This document shows, in pieces, positions 31,479 through 41,559 of a DNA stretch of 64,000 bases; position 1 is the first letter of the stretch; every line of letters begins with the position of its first letter. The DNA lies in contig CM077005.1 of assembly GCA_039090855.1 (NCBI GenBank), positions 77,744,607 to 77,808,606 on the forward strand, in the 5' to 3' direction. The position numbers were made by a program, and so were the translations under genes. The notes beneath the pieces were generated by a model that was not told the origin of the DNA, did no database searches, and saw nothing but the letters and a program-made list of their open reading frames with translations. This DNA is from Macrothele yani (lineage: Eukaryota > Arthropoda > Arachnida > Araneae > Macrothelidae).

Positions 31479-32212
31479 TAACGACCAAAACCTCATCAAT
31501 TTCAAAAGGCAAGCATGCTGAACTCTTTTCAGCTGCAAAATTTAATGGATGACAACTACATCCAATCACTTGAATATTTTCACGCAAAAGGTGCAATACA
31601 ATTTGATATAGGAATATCTTTTGACTGAAGGGTACTCACCAGAAGATTTCAGACATTTAATCCCATTGAATTACCTTCTAAAGATGGCACAGATAGCAGA
31701 CAATTCTGAATAAAGCCACATTCTGGATCGTAAAGAGTTACGACTATGGGATATAGCTTTGAACCTGCATCATTGCTCCCATCAGTTGCTATTGCAAAAG
31801 GATGGATTTTTAAGGATGCAACAACTTCATTTTGTTATTTTATTGACATTTCCTGAAGGATTGCGGAAGTTTTAGTTTGTGCACAGCCATAATTCTTCGC
31901 ATTAGTACTGTCAGGAAACATTTTCCGAAATAACAAGCTGGCGTGATCACTGCAAGTTACAGGAAAATTATGTTCAACGAGAAATGAAGTATATAAACAT
32001 TCTGCATTTACTACAGACAAATCCTTATTTCCCAAAAATTCAGATTTTATGGAAGTATTAGTTTTCACAACTTTAAAATTGTCAGGCATGAAAGTGGGAA
32101 GTGATAGGAAAAGCTGAACTTCCACAAGTGGGGAGGGGGGAGGGTAACAAAGTGCTGAATCTTGCATTTCACTCTCTAATGTATACAACTCTGACATGTA
32201 GGTATTGGTCAC
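31479..32212 (-). pseudogene. hAT transposase A, N-proximal piece (first part)
   Basis: Minus strand from 32212: a 125-codon frame with LSVVNAECLYTSFLVEHNFP and KNYGCAQTKTSAILQEMS, then after one stop FAIATDGSNDAGSKLYPIVV. The last contains the first catalytic Asp in the usual hAT context (xxTDxSN). Then LLSVPSLEGNSMGLNV, NLLVSTLQSKDIPISNC, and near the Helitron junction SSACLPFEIDEVLVV. Several stops are present. It is interrupted by the Helitron at 31478/25412 and continues at 25411. Confidence 0.8.
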
Positions 32213-33100
32213 ATGCCTGCCAACTAAATAGATTTAATGTATGTAATTTGTTTCAAGAAAATTACATATGCATAGAAAATCATTCACCTTAGTACAGAAC
32301 AATGTCTTTAATCAAATGAGGAAATTAATCAAATATCTTTATAAGATAACAATGCTGTATGGAAATGAAATCTTGAAGGTTTGAAAAACTTCAGACATGT
32401 TTGTTGATAAGTAATAAAAGTTTGATGAAAAATAAATGTTCATTCTTGATTTGACGCAAATTATTATGAAGAAATATGATAAATGCTTGAAAAAACGTTG
32501 AGACATTTTGTAGATAAATAATAAAAGTCATTTACAACTAATGAAATTTCATTTTCTTAATTGTTTCTGTCTAACAATTTGTTCTAACCTTCTTTTATGA
32601 ATTAGCCGGCTACAGTTTTCTTTCTCTTGAACCAATTCATTTTATTTTAATTTTCTGCGTAAGTTATTAGAGATATTTAGCTCCTTTCATCTTCTTTTCA
32701 TTTCTTCTTCCTTATCGTGTAATTATTTCTTATATTCTGAATATGATTTCATATTTTGGCATAAATTTCTATTTACAGGGTCATGCAAATAACTGTTTTT
32801 CTTAAAAAATTCCAAGGCTGACTTATCCTGATTCAGTGTAGCTTATCTGTATTTCATGGTTTGAACAGATGAAAATGTTTCAATTTGCATGTTGCTGGAT
32901 TTTTTATCAAGTACATCCCCTATCATACTAAAGGAATTTTCCACTTAAGAGCCAGGAAAACAACTCAATAATGCCTTCATTATTTTTGAGAGGGCACTGA
33001 ATTTGTTTAACTTCAAAAGTGCATGTTTTGGGATTCACTGAAATTTATTTATGTAAATATTAAACTGGAGCACGTCACTGCATCCAAAGTATAAAATTAC
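32213..33100. other. Unassigned AT-rich sequence
   Basis: A terminus-like ATGCCTGCCAACT motif is at 32214-32226. The rest, to about 33100, shows no gene, repeat match or splice site that I can support. Confidence 0.3.
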
Positions 33101-33109
33101 TGATATTTA

Positions 33110-33330
33110 ACAACACAGGGTAGAGGGAACGTCGCGCAAGCGGGGATTACGATTGCCTGTGAAATCTTCCGACTTCCGTTTTCGGACATTTTCCTTCTGT
33201 TTTTCAAGCTAAAATACAAATATTTATGCATGAAATTGAATAACAATACTGGGCAGAAGAAACATTGCGAGAAAAATAAATTAGGATTATCGGGGGGGGG
33301 GGCTTCACTCAGTTTTGAAAGATGAAATAC
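33110..33330. repeat. Copy of the ACTTCCG/GGAAGTT-type 120 bp repeat unit
   Basis: ACTTCCGTTTTCGGACATTTTCC, AAGCTAAAATACAAATATTT and AACAATACTGGGCAGAAGAA (each also present in related form at 49255-49900 and, in reverse complement, at 60355-60990 and 62285-62500). A G-run interrupts at 33293-33302. Confidence 0.6.
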
Positions 33331-35315
33331 TGTCCCCAGAGGGAAAAGACCCCTATCTTCCCCCAAAAACAGCTTCTTTTCAGTTTTACATCGATCTCGA
33401 GAATGACCCAAATGATGACAGCAAAGCGGAATTCCGCGAATCCACGAAATAATATCATGTATGAGTAAGAAGTAACTAAGAAATGGAAAAACACAAATTT
33501 TAGGGAAAATGAAAGTGAAAAATCGCTACTGCGTTGCTCACTCTGCCTGAAACAATTTTACGGGACGTGGAAACGGTGCGGATTCCACCACGGACGGATT
33601 AAATACTGATTAAGAAATTTAATTTCGTTTAATAAAAGGGAGAGGGGCGAAAACGATTGCTCTCTATTATTTGGCTTTGAAGAAGTATGTATTAGAAATA
33701 GGGTAACATGCATTTCATTAGAAGAAAAAAAGAAAAAAAAACGAATTCGCTTCTTTTCACTATTACCAAAGATATTAAAAACGAGGAATATGACAAGAAA
33801 ACATCAAAAATATAATCAGGTAGAGAGGGGGGTCGAAAAAAATTTAATATGATGAAAATGGAAAACGACGTGACATTCTCAACACCCAAGAAACATTCGC
33901 GAAAATATTTAGCATGTGTTAGAATCTTGAAAACAAGAAAATAAACTTTACACAGATGTTTAATAACGTTATTTCACTGAGATTTTTTATTTCCGTTGCA
34001 TGCTCGACGGTTTCCGTCGTTCATAGCGGACCTACGATTTCCATAGCATACTCGAAGCTTTCCGTCGATGATTTCCATAGTAACTACGTAAAATTCCTAT
34101 TACTTGAAGTCGCTGAATCGTTCTTCCCACCACATGGACTTACTCAGCGTCAAGCGGAAGAGTGAACATGAAGAATTTACTGTACCGAAGGCCCGACGAT
34201 GACAATGGGGGAACAGAGGTTCTGGCGCCCAATGCGCAAAACCTGCCTTTTGTAGCAAGATGGCGCAAGACTTTTGTTTTGACACATTCTTTCGCAGAAT
34301 TTTCCATCCCTAGAAGAGGCGACGTAATTCCCAACAGTAACTATCCCGTCGTTCGAACGAAGTCCTTACGAGGCATACACACACACACACCCCCCCCCCC
34401 CCCCATAAAATTTTTATTGCATTTTTGGAATAATATCGGTAACACCAAAAACGGAAAAAAACGAGGATTTCCGCGTTTTCTCGGAAGTCTTTCATGCCTG
34501 AATTATCCTTGTGCTTTGCTGTTTTTACATGCAAAACAATGTCATTTTTCCACTATGTGCAATAATGATATTGCTTCTGCAACACATGCAAAACACATAC
34601 TTTTCACCAAGCCTTAATTTCTGGATAAAGCTGAAACTACTTGAATAATTTTTTTTATAGATTTGATAATACTGCTTTTTCGGCAAACTTGACGTTTCAA
34701 CAGTACATTACAAAAAATCTACATAATTTAAAAAGAAATCAACTAGCAGCAACAACAGTCAATAACTCTGCCTACGAACGAAACCAGAAAGAGAATGGTG
34801 ATCGTAATCTGTCGATACGCAGGGCAAGGCCAGCTGCATAGCCTGATGGGAATTGAGGTCACCAACGTTGTGAAGGGGAAGGTGCGGCTGGGCACGTGAC
34901 TTTTCAGCTGCAGTGATCCATCCAAAGTACATGGTGCAGCAGAAAACCGTGATGCACGCACTTTCTCGTCACAGCAGAAGTTCTTTTATTTTTAATCATT
35001 ATCTCGTGTTAAGAATTTTTTGAAGTGGGACAAGGTTTTTTTTTTTTTTTTTTGCTTTAGAAATGGGGAGAAAAAAATGGGTGAGGGGATTGCAATTTTT
35101 AGTATGCGAATGAAAAATCGGAAGAAATCACTTTCCAATCAGAATATTTGAAAGACTGCCCAAAATCAGAAGCTTTCCAGGTAAATCGGAAGGATTGGCA
35201 GCTATGCAATATATATACGAGGATTGTACCGAAAGTAATGCAAAAGTGGGCATAACTTTTTCATTAACTGACAGAGGTCGTTTAAATTGCACATGTTGGT
35301 AGAAAAACTCTTTTT
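33331..35315. other. Repeat-rich unassigned region
   Basis: Bases 33990-34100 repeat TTTCCGTCG and GATTTCCATAG phrases, like the CATAGT-ACTACG blocks in the 6070-6620 array. A CA/C microsatellite is at 34378-34405. A T-run is at 35037-35054. A right-terminus-like GGATTGGCAGCTATG is at 35189-35203. No gene is seen. Confidence 0.35.
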
Positions 35316-35400
35316 CAGGGAGTCTACCATTTTCAGGAGACTTAATTTCTTGACCTTTCCTTGACTTTTATGGGTCATTTCTGACCCTAAAGTGTTTTCT
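35316..35400. mobile_element. hAT-like left terminus (CAGGGAGTCTACCA)
   Basis: CAGGGAGTCTACCATTTTCA with TTGACCTTTCCTTGAC subterminal phrases. A mirror end, GACCTGGTAGACGCCCTG, is at 44297-44314 with similar subterminal phrases. The two share 13 of 14 terminal bases, but the flanking 8-mers (CTCTTTTT and ACAGTTTA) do not match, so they may belong to different copies. Confidence 0.5.
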
Positions 35401-35746
35401 CGACATTCTTTCTGTCAATAGTGCAGGAGTTTGGCCATTTTAATTAATTAAATATAAAATCTGATTATGTAATTAAGAAATTAAAAGGGTAAATTGAGTA
35501 TATCAAAGGATTTCTAAAAAATTAAAATAAATAGCAATTTTTTTACCAATAAGCTTGCATTTAGTAAAAAACTCAAAATATTGCACTATAAAGAATTACT
35601 TGAAACCGGGAAACCTGCACGTTACACAAAAGTATGTTAAGCAAGAATAGGAAGTACGTTATAAAGGTTTAGACTGTTATCAACAATTAAAATTGATAGC
35701 AATTTATTTCCATTTTTGATAACACTATTTACTCAGCAAATAAATG

Positions 35747-35793
35747 CTATTCAAAACAAGCTTCACACTCTTGCACAAAGTATCTGAACATAT
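35747..35793 (-). pseudogene. Tigger-like relic B, C-terminal end
   Basis: Minus strand MFRYFVQECEACFE then TAG at 35749-35747. It is the continuation of the coding piece at 36789-37070 once the SINE cluster and one copy of the 14-mer are removed; the frame is kept across the junction. Confidence 0.7.
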
Positions 35794-35913
35794 CATGAAA
35801 GAAATACGGGATTAAGCCATATAATACAAATTTTGAAGATGACAATCTGATTTTTGGCATAAATGTGACAAGGATGGTAAGTCAGATAATATCCGAAAAC
35901 TTGAAATTTTTCA

Positions 35914-35990
35914 TCGTCCTGGAGTGGGACTCGAACCCGCGTCTCCCAGAAAACGCCCGGGTATGCTAACCACTACAACACCCAGAACGA
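35914..35990 (-). promoter_or_regulatory. tRNA-like head of SINE-A unit 1 (pol III A and B boxes)
   Basis: Minus strand contains an A-box-like TGTTGTAGTGG and the B box GGTTCGAGTCC. It folds as a cloverleaf: acceptor TTCTGGG/TCCAGGA, a five-pair anticodon stem CCCGG/CTGGG with a seven-base loop GCGTTTT, and T arm GCGGG/CCCGC. The loop has C where tRNAs have the invariant U33, so it is not a functional tRNA. Confidence 0.75.
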
Positions 35991-36249
35991 CCAAGTTTTA
36001 AGTTTCCGATCAATTTGAATATAACCATCACAGGATTCGCCAGTCGAAGCAACCGGCATTCATGTCTAGCGAATCTGGAGGTTAAGAATCTTATCCCGTG
36101 TTTGCCCGGAGAAGCAGATAAATCATGAAAGAAATACGGAATTACGCCATATAATTCAAATTTTGAAGATGACAATCCGATTTTTGGCGTAAATGTGACA
36201 AGGATGGTAAGTCATATAATACCCGAAAACTTGATAAAAAAAATTTTCA

Positions 36250-36326
36250 TCGCCCTGGAGCGGGACTCGAACCCACATCTCCCAGAAAACGCCCGGGTAT
36301 GCTAACCACTACACCACCCAGAACGA
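36250..36326 (-). promoter_or_regulatory. tRNA-like head of SINE-A unit 2
   Basis: Same structure as unit 1, with A box TGGTGTAGTGG intact and two changes in the T arm (GTGGGTTCGAGTCCCGC). Confidence 0.7.
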
Positions 36327-36600
36327 CCAAGTTTCCGATCAATTTGAATATTACCATCACAGGATTCGCCAGTCGAAGCAACCGGCATTCATGTCTAGCG
36401 AATCTGGAGGTTAAGAATCTTATCCCGTGTTTGCCCGGAGAAGCAGATAAATCATGAAAGAAATACGGGATTACGCCATATAATACAAATTTTGAAGATG
36501 ACAATCCGATTTTTGGTGTAAATCTGACAAGGATGGTAAGTCAGATAATATCCGAAAACTCGAAAATTTTCATCGTCCTGGAGCGGGACTCGAACCTGCG

Positions 36601-36677
36601 TCGTTCTGGGTGGTGTAGAGGTTAGCATAACCGGGCGTTTTCTGGGAGACGCGGGTTCGAGTCCCGCTCCAGGACGA
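36601..36677 (+). promoter_or_regulatory. tRNA-like head of the inverted SINE-A copy
   Basis: Plus strand TCGTTCTGGGTGGTGTAGAG through AGGACGA with a perfect T arm GCGGGTTCGAGTCCCGC. It faces the truncated third unit (36573-36600) head to head. Confidence 0.75.
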
Positions 36678-36788
36678 TGAAAAAAAAAAAAATTTTTTTA
36701 AGTTTTCGGATATTATCTGACTTACCATCCTTATCACATTTACGCCAAAAATCGGATTGTCATCTTCAAAATTTGTATCTGAACATAT

Positions 36789-37070
36789 TCACAACTGAAG
36801 AACTGCTTTCAATACCAGGGCCACACTTATCAATTTTATTTACAAGCTGTTCTATGATTTTAAAAGTTTATCGAGAATGTTTGTTAGTGTAGGTTTTCTT
36901 TAGTAATTTATTCAACTGAGTCTCCTTATGAGTCACTTTCCCTGACCATGTTTCCAGTTCAATCAAGCCCTCAGTGCTAAGTCCTTTACTATGTGAGGCT
37001 AACAAATCTTTCACATCATCAGTTTCCAAATCAAGCTTTTCAGGTAGCTGGAGAATTTCTTGAACAATAT
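36789..37070 (-). pseudogene. Tigger-like relic B, C-terminal region
   Basis: Minus strand VQEILQLPEKLDLETDDVKD then LLASHSKGLSTEGLIELE, followed after frame changes by KIIEQLVNKIDKCGPGIESS. The pattern EVDxDDVxELLxxHxxELxxEDLIEL is the standard tail of Tigger/jerky transposases. It is separated from the catalytic part by the TIR element at 37073 and by a Tc1 relic, and from its own end by the SINE cluster. Confidence 0.75.
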
Positions 37071-37072
37071 TA

Positions 37073-38329
37073 CCGTAATTTTCGTTGTATTATCCGCACC
37101 GGCGTATAATCCGCAGACCGCAAAATTCACATTAAAAAAAAAAAAAAATCCTTCGTATAATCCGCAGACTGTGACATTCAGGAAAAAATCGTGTAATCCA
37201 CACATCATAGATGCTGAACCAGAAGTGGAATTTCCGACAGAAAAGTCGGTCACATGATGACCCATGAGTCCGAAGAAGTAAGAGAAAAAAAAAAAAGGTT
37301 TTATTAAATGAAAAATTTTATTTTTAAAGGTTACTTTTTCATATTTTTATCTCCGGACAGATAAAGGGTGTGGCATCCATAGATCATGCTGATGGAGCGC
37401 CAGAGTATTGCATTACCCCTCGCCAATGATGAAAGGCTGATACAGAACAAGTCATAGAAATACTGTATGTACTCGCGTATAAGTTGAAAGTTTTTGGAGG
37501 AATTCCTGCTTTCAGAGTTGAGGGATCGGCTTATACGTGGGCCAATAAAAAACTTCCGTGAATTCTTCCGTGGAATTTACCAACGGATTTGTTTACGTTT
37601 TAGACAGCGGCACAGAGGCTTTCCACATGTTACTGCACGATTGTGTTCTGACCTCAAAACTATCGCGCAGTGACACGATCATATCCTCAATTCTGTCCAC
37701 CACTTTAAGTTTAAATTCGGCAGTGTAACTCAAATGTTTCCTTTTCAGAGACATCATGATTAGCAATGAAGGAAAATAGCAGCAACGACGTTTGTCAAAA
37801 CGGGGAAAGCAAACTAGACAAAAGGCAGCGCACATGAAATCCGAAAGGAGGAATGCATAGGTTCGTGCAGCAAATGCTGTGCGTACTTCTTTGGCTTTTT
37901 GCCAAAAACAGAGACTGCACGACAGTCAGAGCTGTCCTCAACGATAACAAAATGACGCCTGCCATTCTTCCACACAACTTTCCTGATCTTTTGTTACAAC
38001 ATTCCTCCCCCAACATCCCCCTCCTCCCCGATCTTTTGTTACGACAATCCTCCCCCCTCCTCCACGATCTTTTGTTACGACATTCCTCCCCCTCCTCCAC
38101 GATCTGTACAAACTCCTGAACTGAGGAAAATTCTTCCGAGGGAGTTCCTTTTCCAATTATACCTCTTCCCCCGCACAATTACGCTGCAGATTTTTTTAAA
38201 TCGGAAGGTCGTAAAATTTTCTTTCTTTTTTTTAATCGGCATATTATCTGCTTTGGTGTATAATCCGCAGAACCTATATTTTTAACTTTTTTAGCAGAAA
38301 ATCCGCAGATTATACGACGAAAATTGCGG
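37073..38329. mobile_element. Short pogo-type element with CCGTAATTTTCG TIRs
   Basis: Left CCGTAATTTTCGTTGTATTA and right reverse complement CCGCAATTTTCGTCGTATAA form a TIR of about 25 bp, flanked by TA (37071-37072 and 38330-38331). Subterminal GTATAATCCGCAG phrases occur on both sides. Inside is a second, nested-looking end ACTGTATGTACTCGCGTATA at 37466 that belongs to the family at 56843-57802. A minus-strand frame at about 37760-37690 reads KRKHLSYTAEFKLKVVDRIE, the N-terminal HTH of a pogo/Tigger-type transposase, then degenerates. Confidence 0.75.
37985..38110. repeat. C-rich minisatellite, three copies of 35-45 bp
   Basis: GATCTTTTGTTACGAC-ATTCCTCCCC-CTCCTCCC starts at 37985, 38030 and 38066, with a last partial at 38101. 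It accounts for the repetitive 60-130 codon frames on both strands here. Confidence 0.85.
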
Positions 38330-38331
38330 TA

Positions 38332-38530
38332 TTAATCTAACAGTTGGTTCAAATCCATCCAAATCAGTCACAAATTGTGGACAAAAAGTTTATGTCAAAG
38401 TCCAACCATGCATTACCGTGTTATCATTTTCCATGCACTATCGAAGTTCCTGTGATACTGCATACAAAACACACTCGCGAACAATGAAATTTTCAGACCT
38501 AGAAGAAATCATGCTACAACTGCAAAACTT
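38332..38530 (-). pseudogene. Tigger-like relic B, middle piece
   Basis: Minus strand fragments AWKMITR, KLFVHN and FVTDLDGFEPTVRL in shifting frames fit the region between the DDE core and the tail of a Tigger transposase. It lies in the right order between the core at 39836-40000 and the tail at 36789-37070, but the decay is heavy. Confidence 0.5.
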
Positions 38531-39835
38531 TACAAATAGCTATAGAGTAAGGGCTGGTATGCAAATGATCCACGTTTGGTGCGACTGCACATGACCACAC
38601 CCCCTGTGGTGGCGCTGCAAGCAGGAACCGGCATGTAGTCAATCCCCGTGAAGGCAAAAAGCACAGGACGATACAAGCAAGAGTACAGAGTGACAAGAAT
38701 GCCAGGTAGACGCCAGAGACGTCAATTTATGCAACTTATGGACTTTGAAAGAGGCCTGATCGTCGGGCTGAAAACCGCAGGGTGACCAGCGCACCCTATA
38801 GCCCGCCACGTGCATCGTTCTGACCATGCCATTAGACTGTGTTGGGAGCAGTGGACACGTGACGGCACTGCCACATGGCAGAGCAGCTCCGGGCGGACCA
38901 GGAAGACCACCGTTAGAGAGGATTGACGGATCGTGCGCCAGGCACGAACGGATCCCACTGGTACCCGGTCTCCTATACAGACAGATGTAGTGGCTCTTGT
39001 GTGCCCACGAACCATTTCCTGACGCCTTGCGGAAGCAAATCTGTGATCCCATTGCCCCTTAACGTGTGCTTCTATTAACACCGGAACATTGCCAGCTCCG
39101 TGTGCAGTGGCGCCAAGCCAGAGTGACATGAAACACTACAGACTGACCACGTATGGTGTTTAGCTATGAGTACCGCTTCGTTTGGGGGACAGATGATCAT
39201 CGTGTGCTGGTGTGGAGGTCAACGGGTCAACAGCACAATCCCAACCTCGCTATCGAATACCACACCTCCCCCACTGCAGGCATTATGGTCTAGGGAGCCA
39301 TTGCCTACAATAGCCGATCAGCTCTAGTAGTGGCACATGGATCATTGACGGGCCAGCTGTATGTGGATAAGATCCTACGGCCCCATGTGCTCCCATTCCT
39401 GGCCTAGATTTCAAGTGTGCTATACCAGCAGGATAATAGTGCACACGGCTTGGATTGGTGGACACAGCATGCCACAGATAGTGCACATTGCTCGGGTTGC
39501 CCACGACTGCCTACGTCATGTCCCCTATCGAGCATGTGTAGGACAGTTGAAACACCGGCTGCTACCATGCCGCACTATCCGGGATTTGGAGCACACCGTC
39601 CAACATGTGTGGGCCAGTCTGCCACAGGACAACATCAGGTCTGTTCGCCTCCATGCTGGACCGTACTGCAGCATGTATCGTCGCAATGCGCTATTGAAGA
39701 TTCCTCTGTAATTGTCCTACAGCTCTGTTTTTGCCATCATGTATATCATTCAACTCTATCATTACGTCCATAAAATTTCAGTTCAATCCAATGCTTCCTT
39801 CTTGGTGCACAAATTTCATTGTTCGTGGGTGTATT
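38531..39835 (+). pseudogene. Tc1-like element D, heavily decayed transposase
   Basis: From an ATG at 38699 the plus strand reads MPGRRQRRQFMQLMDFERGL (first HTH), then WEQWTRDGTATWQSSSGRTR, then RTDPTGTRSPIQTDVVALV. Later fragments in changing frames include ALVVAHGSLTGQLYVD-like sequence and MSPIEHV (39521-39541), the context of the catalytic Glu. At least ten stops or shifts are present. No TIRs can be recognised, but TA dinucleotides bound the block. It is inserted into Tigger-like relic B and is older than elements A and B by its state of decay. Confidence 0.75.
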
Positions 39836-40000
39836 ATAATCACGACTAAACTGTTTAACAGTTGCCTTGTCTTTACTAACTGTTACTAAAATAAGCTGTC
39901 TTCAGATCACAATGCTTTAAATAATATGATTCAAAAGTGGCAATAGCTCCTTGTTCCATAGGTTGAACTTAAGGTGTGTTTGTTACGTAGCAAAAGAAAA
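39836..40000 (-). pseudogene. Tigger-like relic B, catalytic-domain piece
   Basis: Minus strand VQPMEQGAIATFESYYLKHC fits the block around the third catalytic Asp of Tigger transposases, with Glu in place of Asp. Frame breaks on both sides. Upstream catalytic Asp motifs are not recognisable. Confidence 0.6.
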
Positions 40001-40589
40001 AACAATTATGTAAGAGTATGGTCTGTTGAATATGTGGGGTGGCTAGGACCATTTCATAGAGTTTGAAAGTTTAGTTATTAACTCACCAGCCTCATATTTA
40101 TTATGTCTACTTTTTCTTGTAAATTTATGAATTTCTGTGACATTTTACAAATATTTCACTTTCAGCACCACTTTTTCTTTTATTAGAAGACATTTTTACA
40201 AGAATGCCCTTAGTAAATCAATAAAAAAAGCAATACAAATGAGAATTCCTCCTTCTCTGATCAAAGAAGCCAGAAACAAGTGTACCGTAAACAAAGATTT
40301 CTAGACTTCAAAGTATGCAGCTTCCAATTGGTGGAAATTTTCAGCGTGGTGTTAATAAGTTATATCGGGAACGGGTAAAAATGTTGTACATATGTTATAG
40401 TGAACATGCATTAAGTAGACATGTAAAGCTTGGTAATACTGTGCATACATATAACTAAAAAGTTATCTAAATAAAACACTTCCTCATTGGATAACATTTA
40501 GCCTCCAGGGCACTAATGAAGAGCTTTAACAATCCAAATGCAATGCATGACATAGCTTTAACTCTACAGTTTGTTTGTATGTGTATGCG

Positions 40590-40790
40590 TATGCTGCTTT
40601 AATTTCTGTTTCTATTGCATTAGCTTCTTCAGCCTGTTCCAATAACTTTTTCTTTCCTTCGGTTTTTTAATTCTTCCCACAGCACATCTGATTTCCTTTT
40701 CTTTCTCTGCTCGCTGACTTTTCTGTTTTCTTAATGCTTCTTTACATTCGATGCAGCATTTAGTTTTATTATTTTGAATGTATGTTGAAT
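40590..40790 (-). pseudogene. Lys/Glu-rich coding remnant, probably from a transposon
   Basis: Minus strand reads KEALRKQKSQRAEKEKEIRC then, after a one-base shift, KKLLEQAEEANAIETEIKAA. The coiled-coil-like composition is real, but I cannot name the family with confidence; a hAT accessory C-terminus is one possibility. No splice sites bound it. Confidence 0.35.
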
Positions 40791-40824
40791 ATGTGGCTTG
40801 ATTATTACTTTTTTAATATAATGT

Positions 40825-41285
40825 TATTCTGTCTATCTACTTTATGCTTGTAGAGATTTTTCAGGTGAAGTTTCATCAGGAAGTACTCAAACCTATTGGT
40901 TAGGCCTTTATTTTTATGGGGGTTTTTGTTGTTGTTTTTTTTTTATTTTTTGTGCCTAGCCTAGGCCTATTAAAAATTTTGAAAGTGTGATATTTTTGTG
41001 TCTGTCTACTCAACATGCAGTGCATTTATAACTATTTTCATGGCAAAATTCTGTCAGAAAGTATCTAAATCTGCAGTCAGGCCTTTTCTTTTTTTGTGCT
41101 TAGCCTAGGCCTGACTAAAAATTTTGGAAGTGTAATTTTTTTTTTTTTTGTCTGTCTACTCAATGTACAGTGCATTTATAATAATTTTTACGGCACAATT
41201 CCATCGGAAAGTACCGAAATCTGCAGGTTGTTAGGCTTTTTTTTTTTTTTTTTTTTCTAAATTAAATATTTTGAAAATGTTGAAA
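40825..41285. repeat. Tandem repeat, three copies of about 150-170 bp
   Basis: TCTGTCTACTC-A-TGCAGTGCATTTATAA starts at about 40830 (diverged), 41001 and 41151, each followed by GTCAGAAAGTAT-TAAATCTGCAG, a T-rich stretch and GCCTAGCCTAGGCCT with AAAAATTTTGAAAGTGT. Non-coding. Confidence 0.75.
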
Positions 41286-41559
41286 AAAATGAAATAATTC
41301 TCCGAAAGAGTGGAAGTGCAATGACTGACATTTGAAAAATTATACAGATGTAATTTTAAATGTCCATACATCTCTTTATACTGTTTTGCTAAAACATGAA
41401 CAAAAAAGAAAACAAGAAGGGTTGTAATGAGCGTGTCTTTAAATCTTTTCTGATGCAGTTAAATTTATCAAAGTTATTCAAAGCCAATGCAACCGGTTAG
41501 AAAAATATCAACCAGAATTTTTCAATCAATAAAACATCCAGAAATAGAAACTAGCTACT

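Larger units (their letters stand above)
35794..36774 (-). repeat. SINE-A cluster: tandem tRNA-like units with an inverted last copy
   Basis: A 981 bp insertion flanked by perfect 14 bp duplications GTATCTGAACATAT (35780-35793 and 36775-36788). Units of about 330 bp (35794-36123, 36124-36451 and a truncated third from 36452) each contain AAATTTTGAAGATGACAATC, a tRNA-like block, and AGTCGAAGCAACCGGCATTC. At 36600/36601 the third unit stops inside its tRNA-like block, and an inverted copy follows to 36774. The short frames of 69-85 codons here are repeat artefacts. Confidence 0.88.

Noticed and set aside
31650..31660. GTGAGT donor-like site in hAT transposase A
   Set aside because: The hAT reading continues through it (NLLVSTLQSKDIP), so it is coding sequence of the transposase rather than a splice site.
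35914..36677. tRNA genes
   Set aside because: The cloverleaf and boxes are real, but the anticodon loop lacks U33, the copies sit in repeated 330 bp units with one truncated and one inverted, and the cluster has a target duplication. These are SINE heads.
37795..38178. Arg/Gly-rich proteins on both strands (127 and 88 codons)
   Set aside because: They are translations of a 35-45 bp minisatellite.
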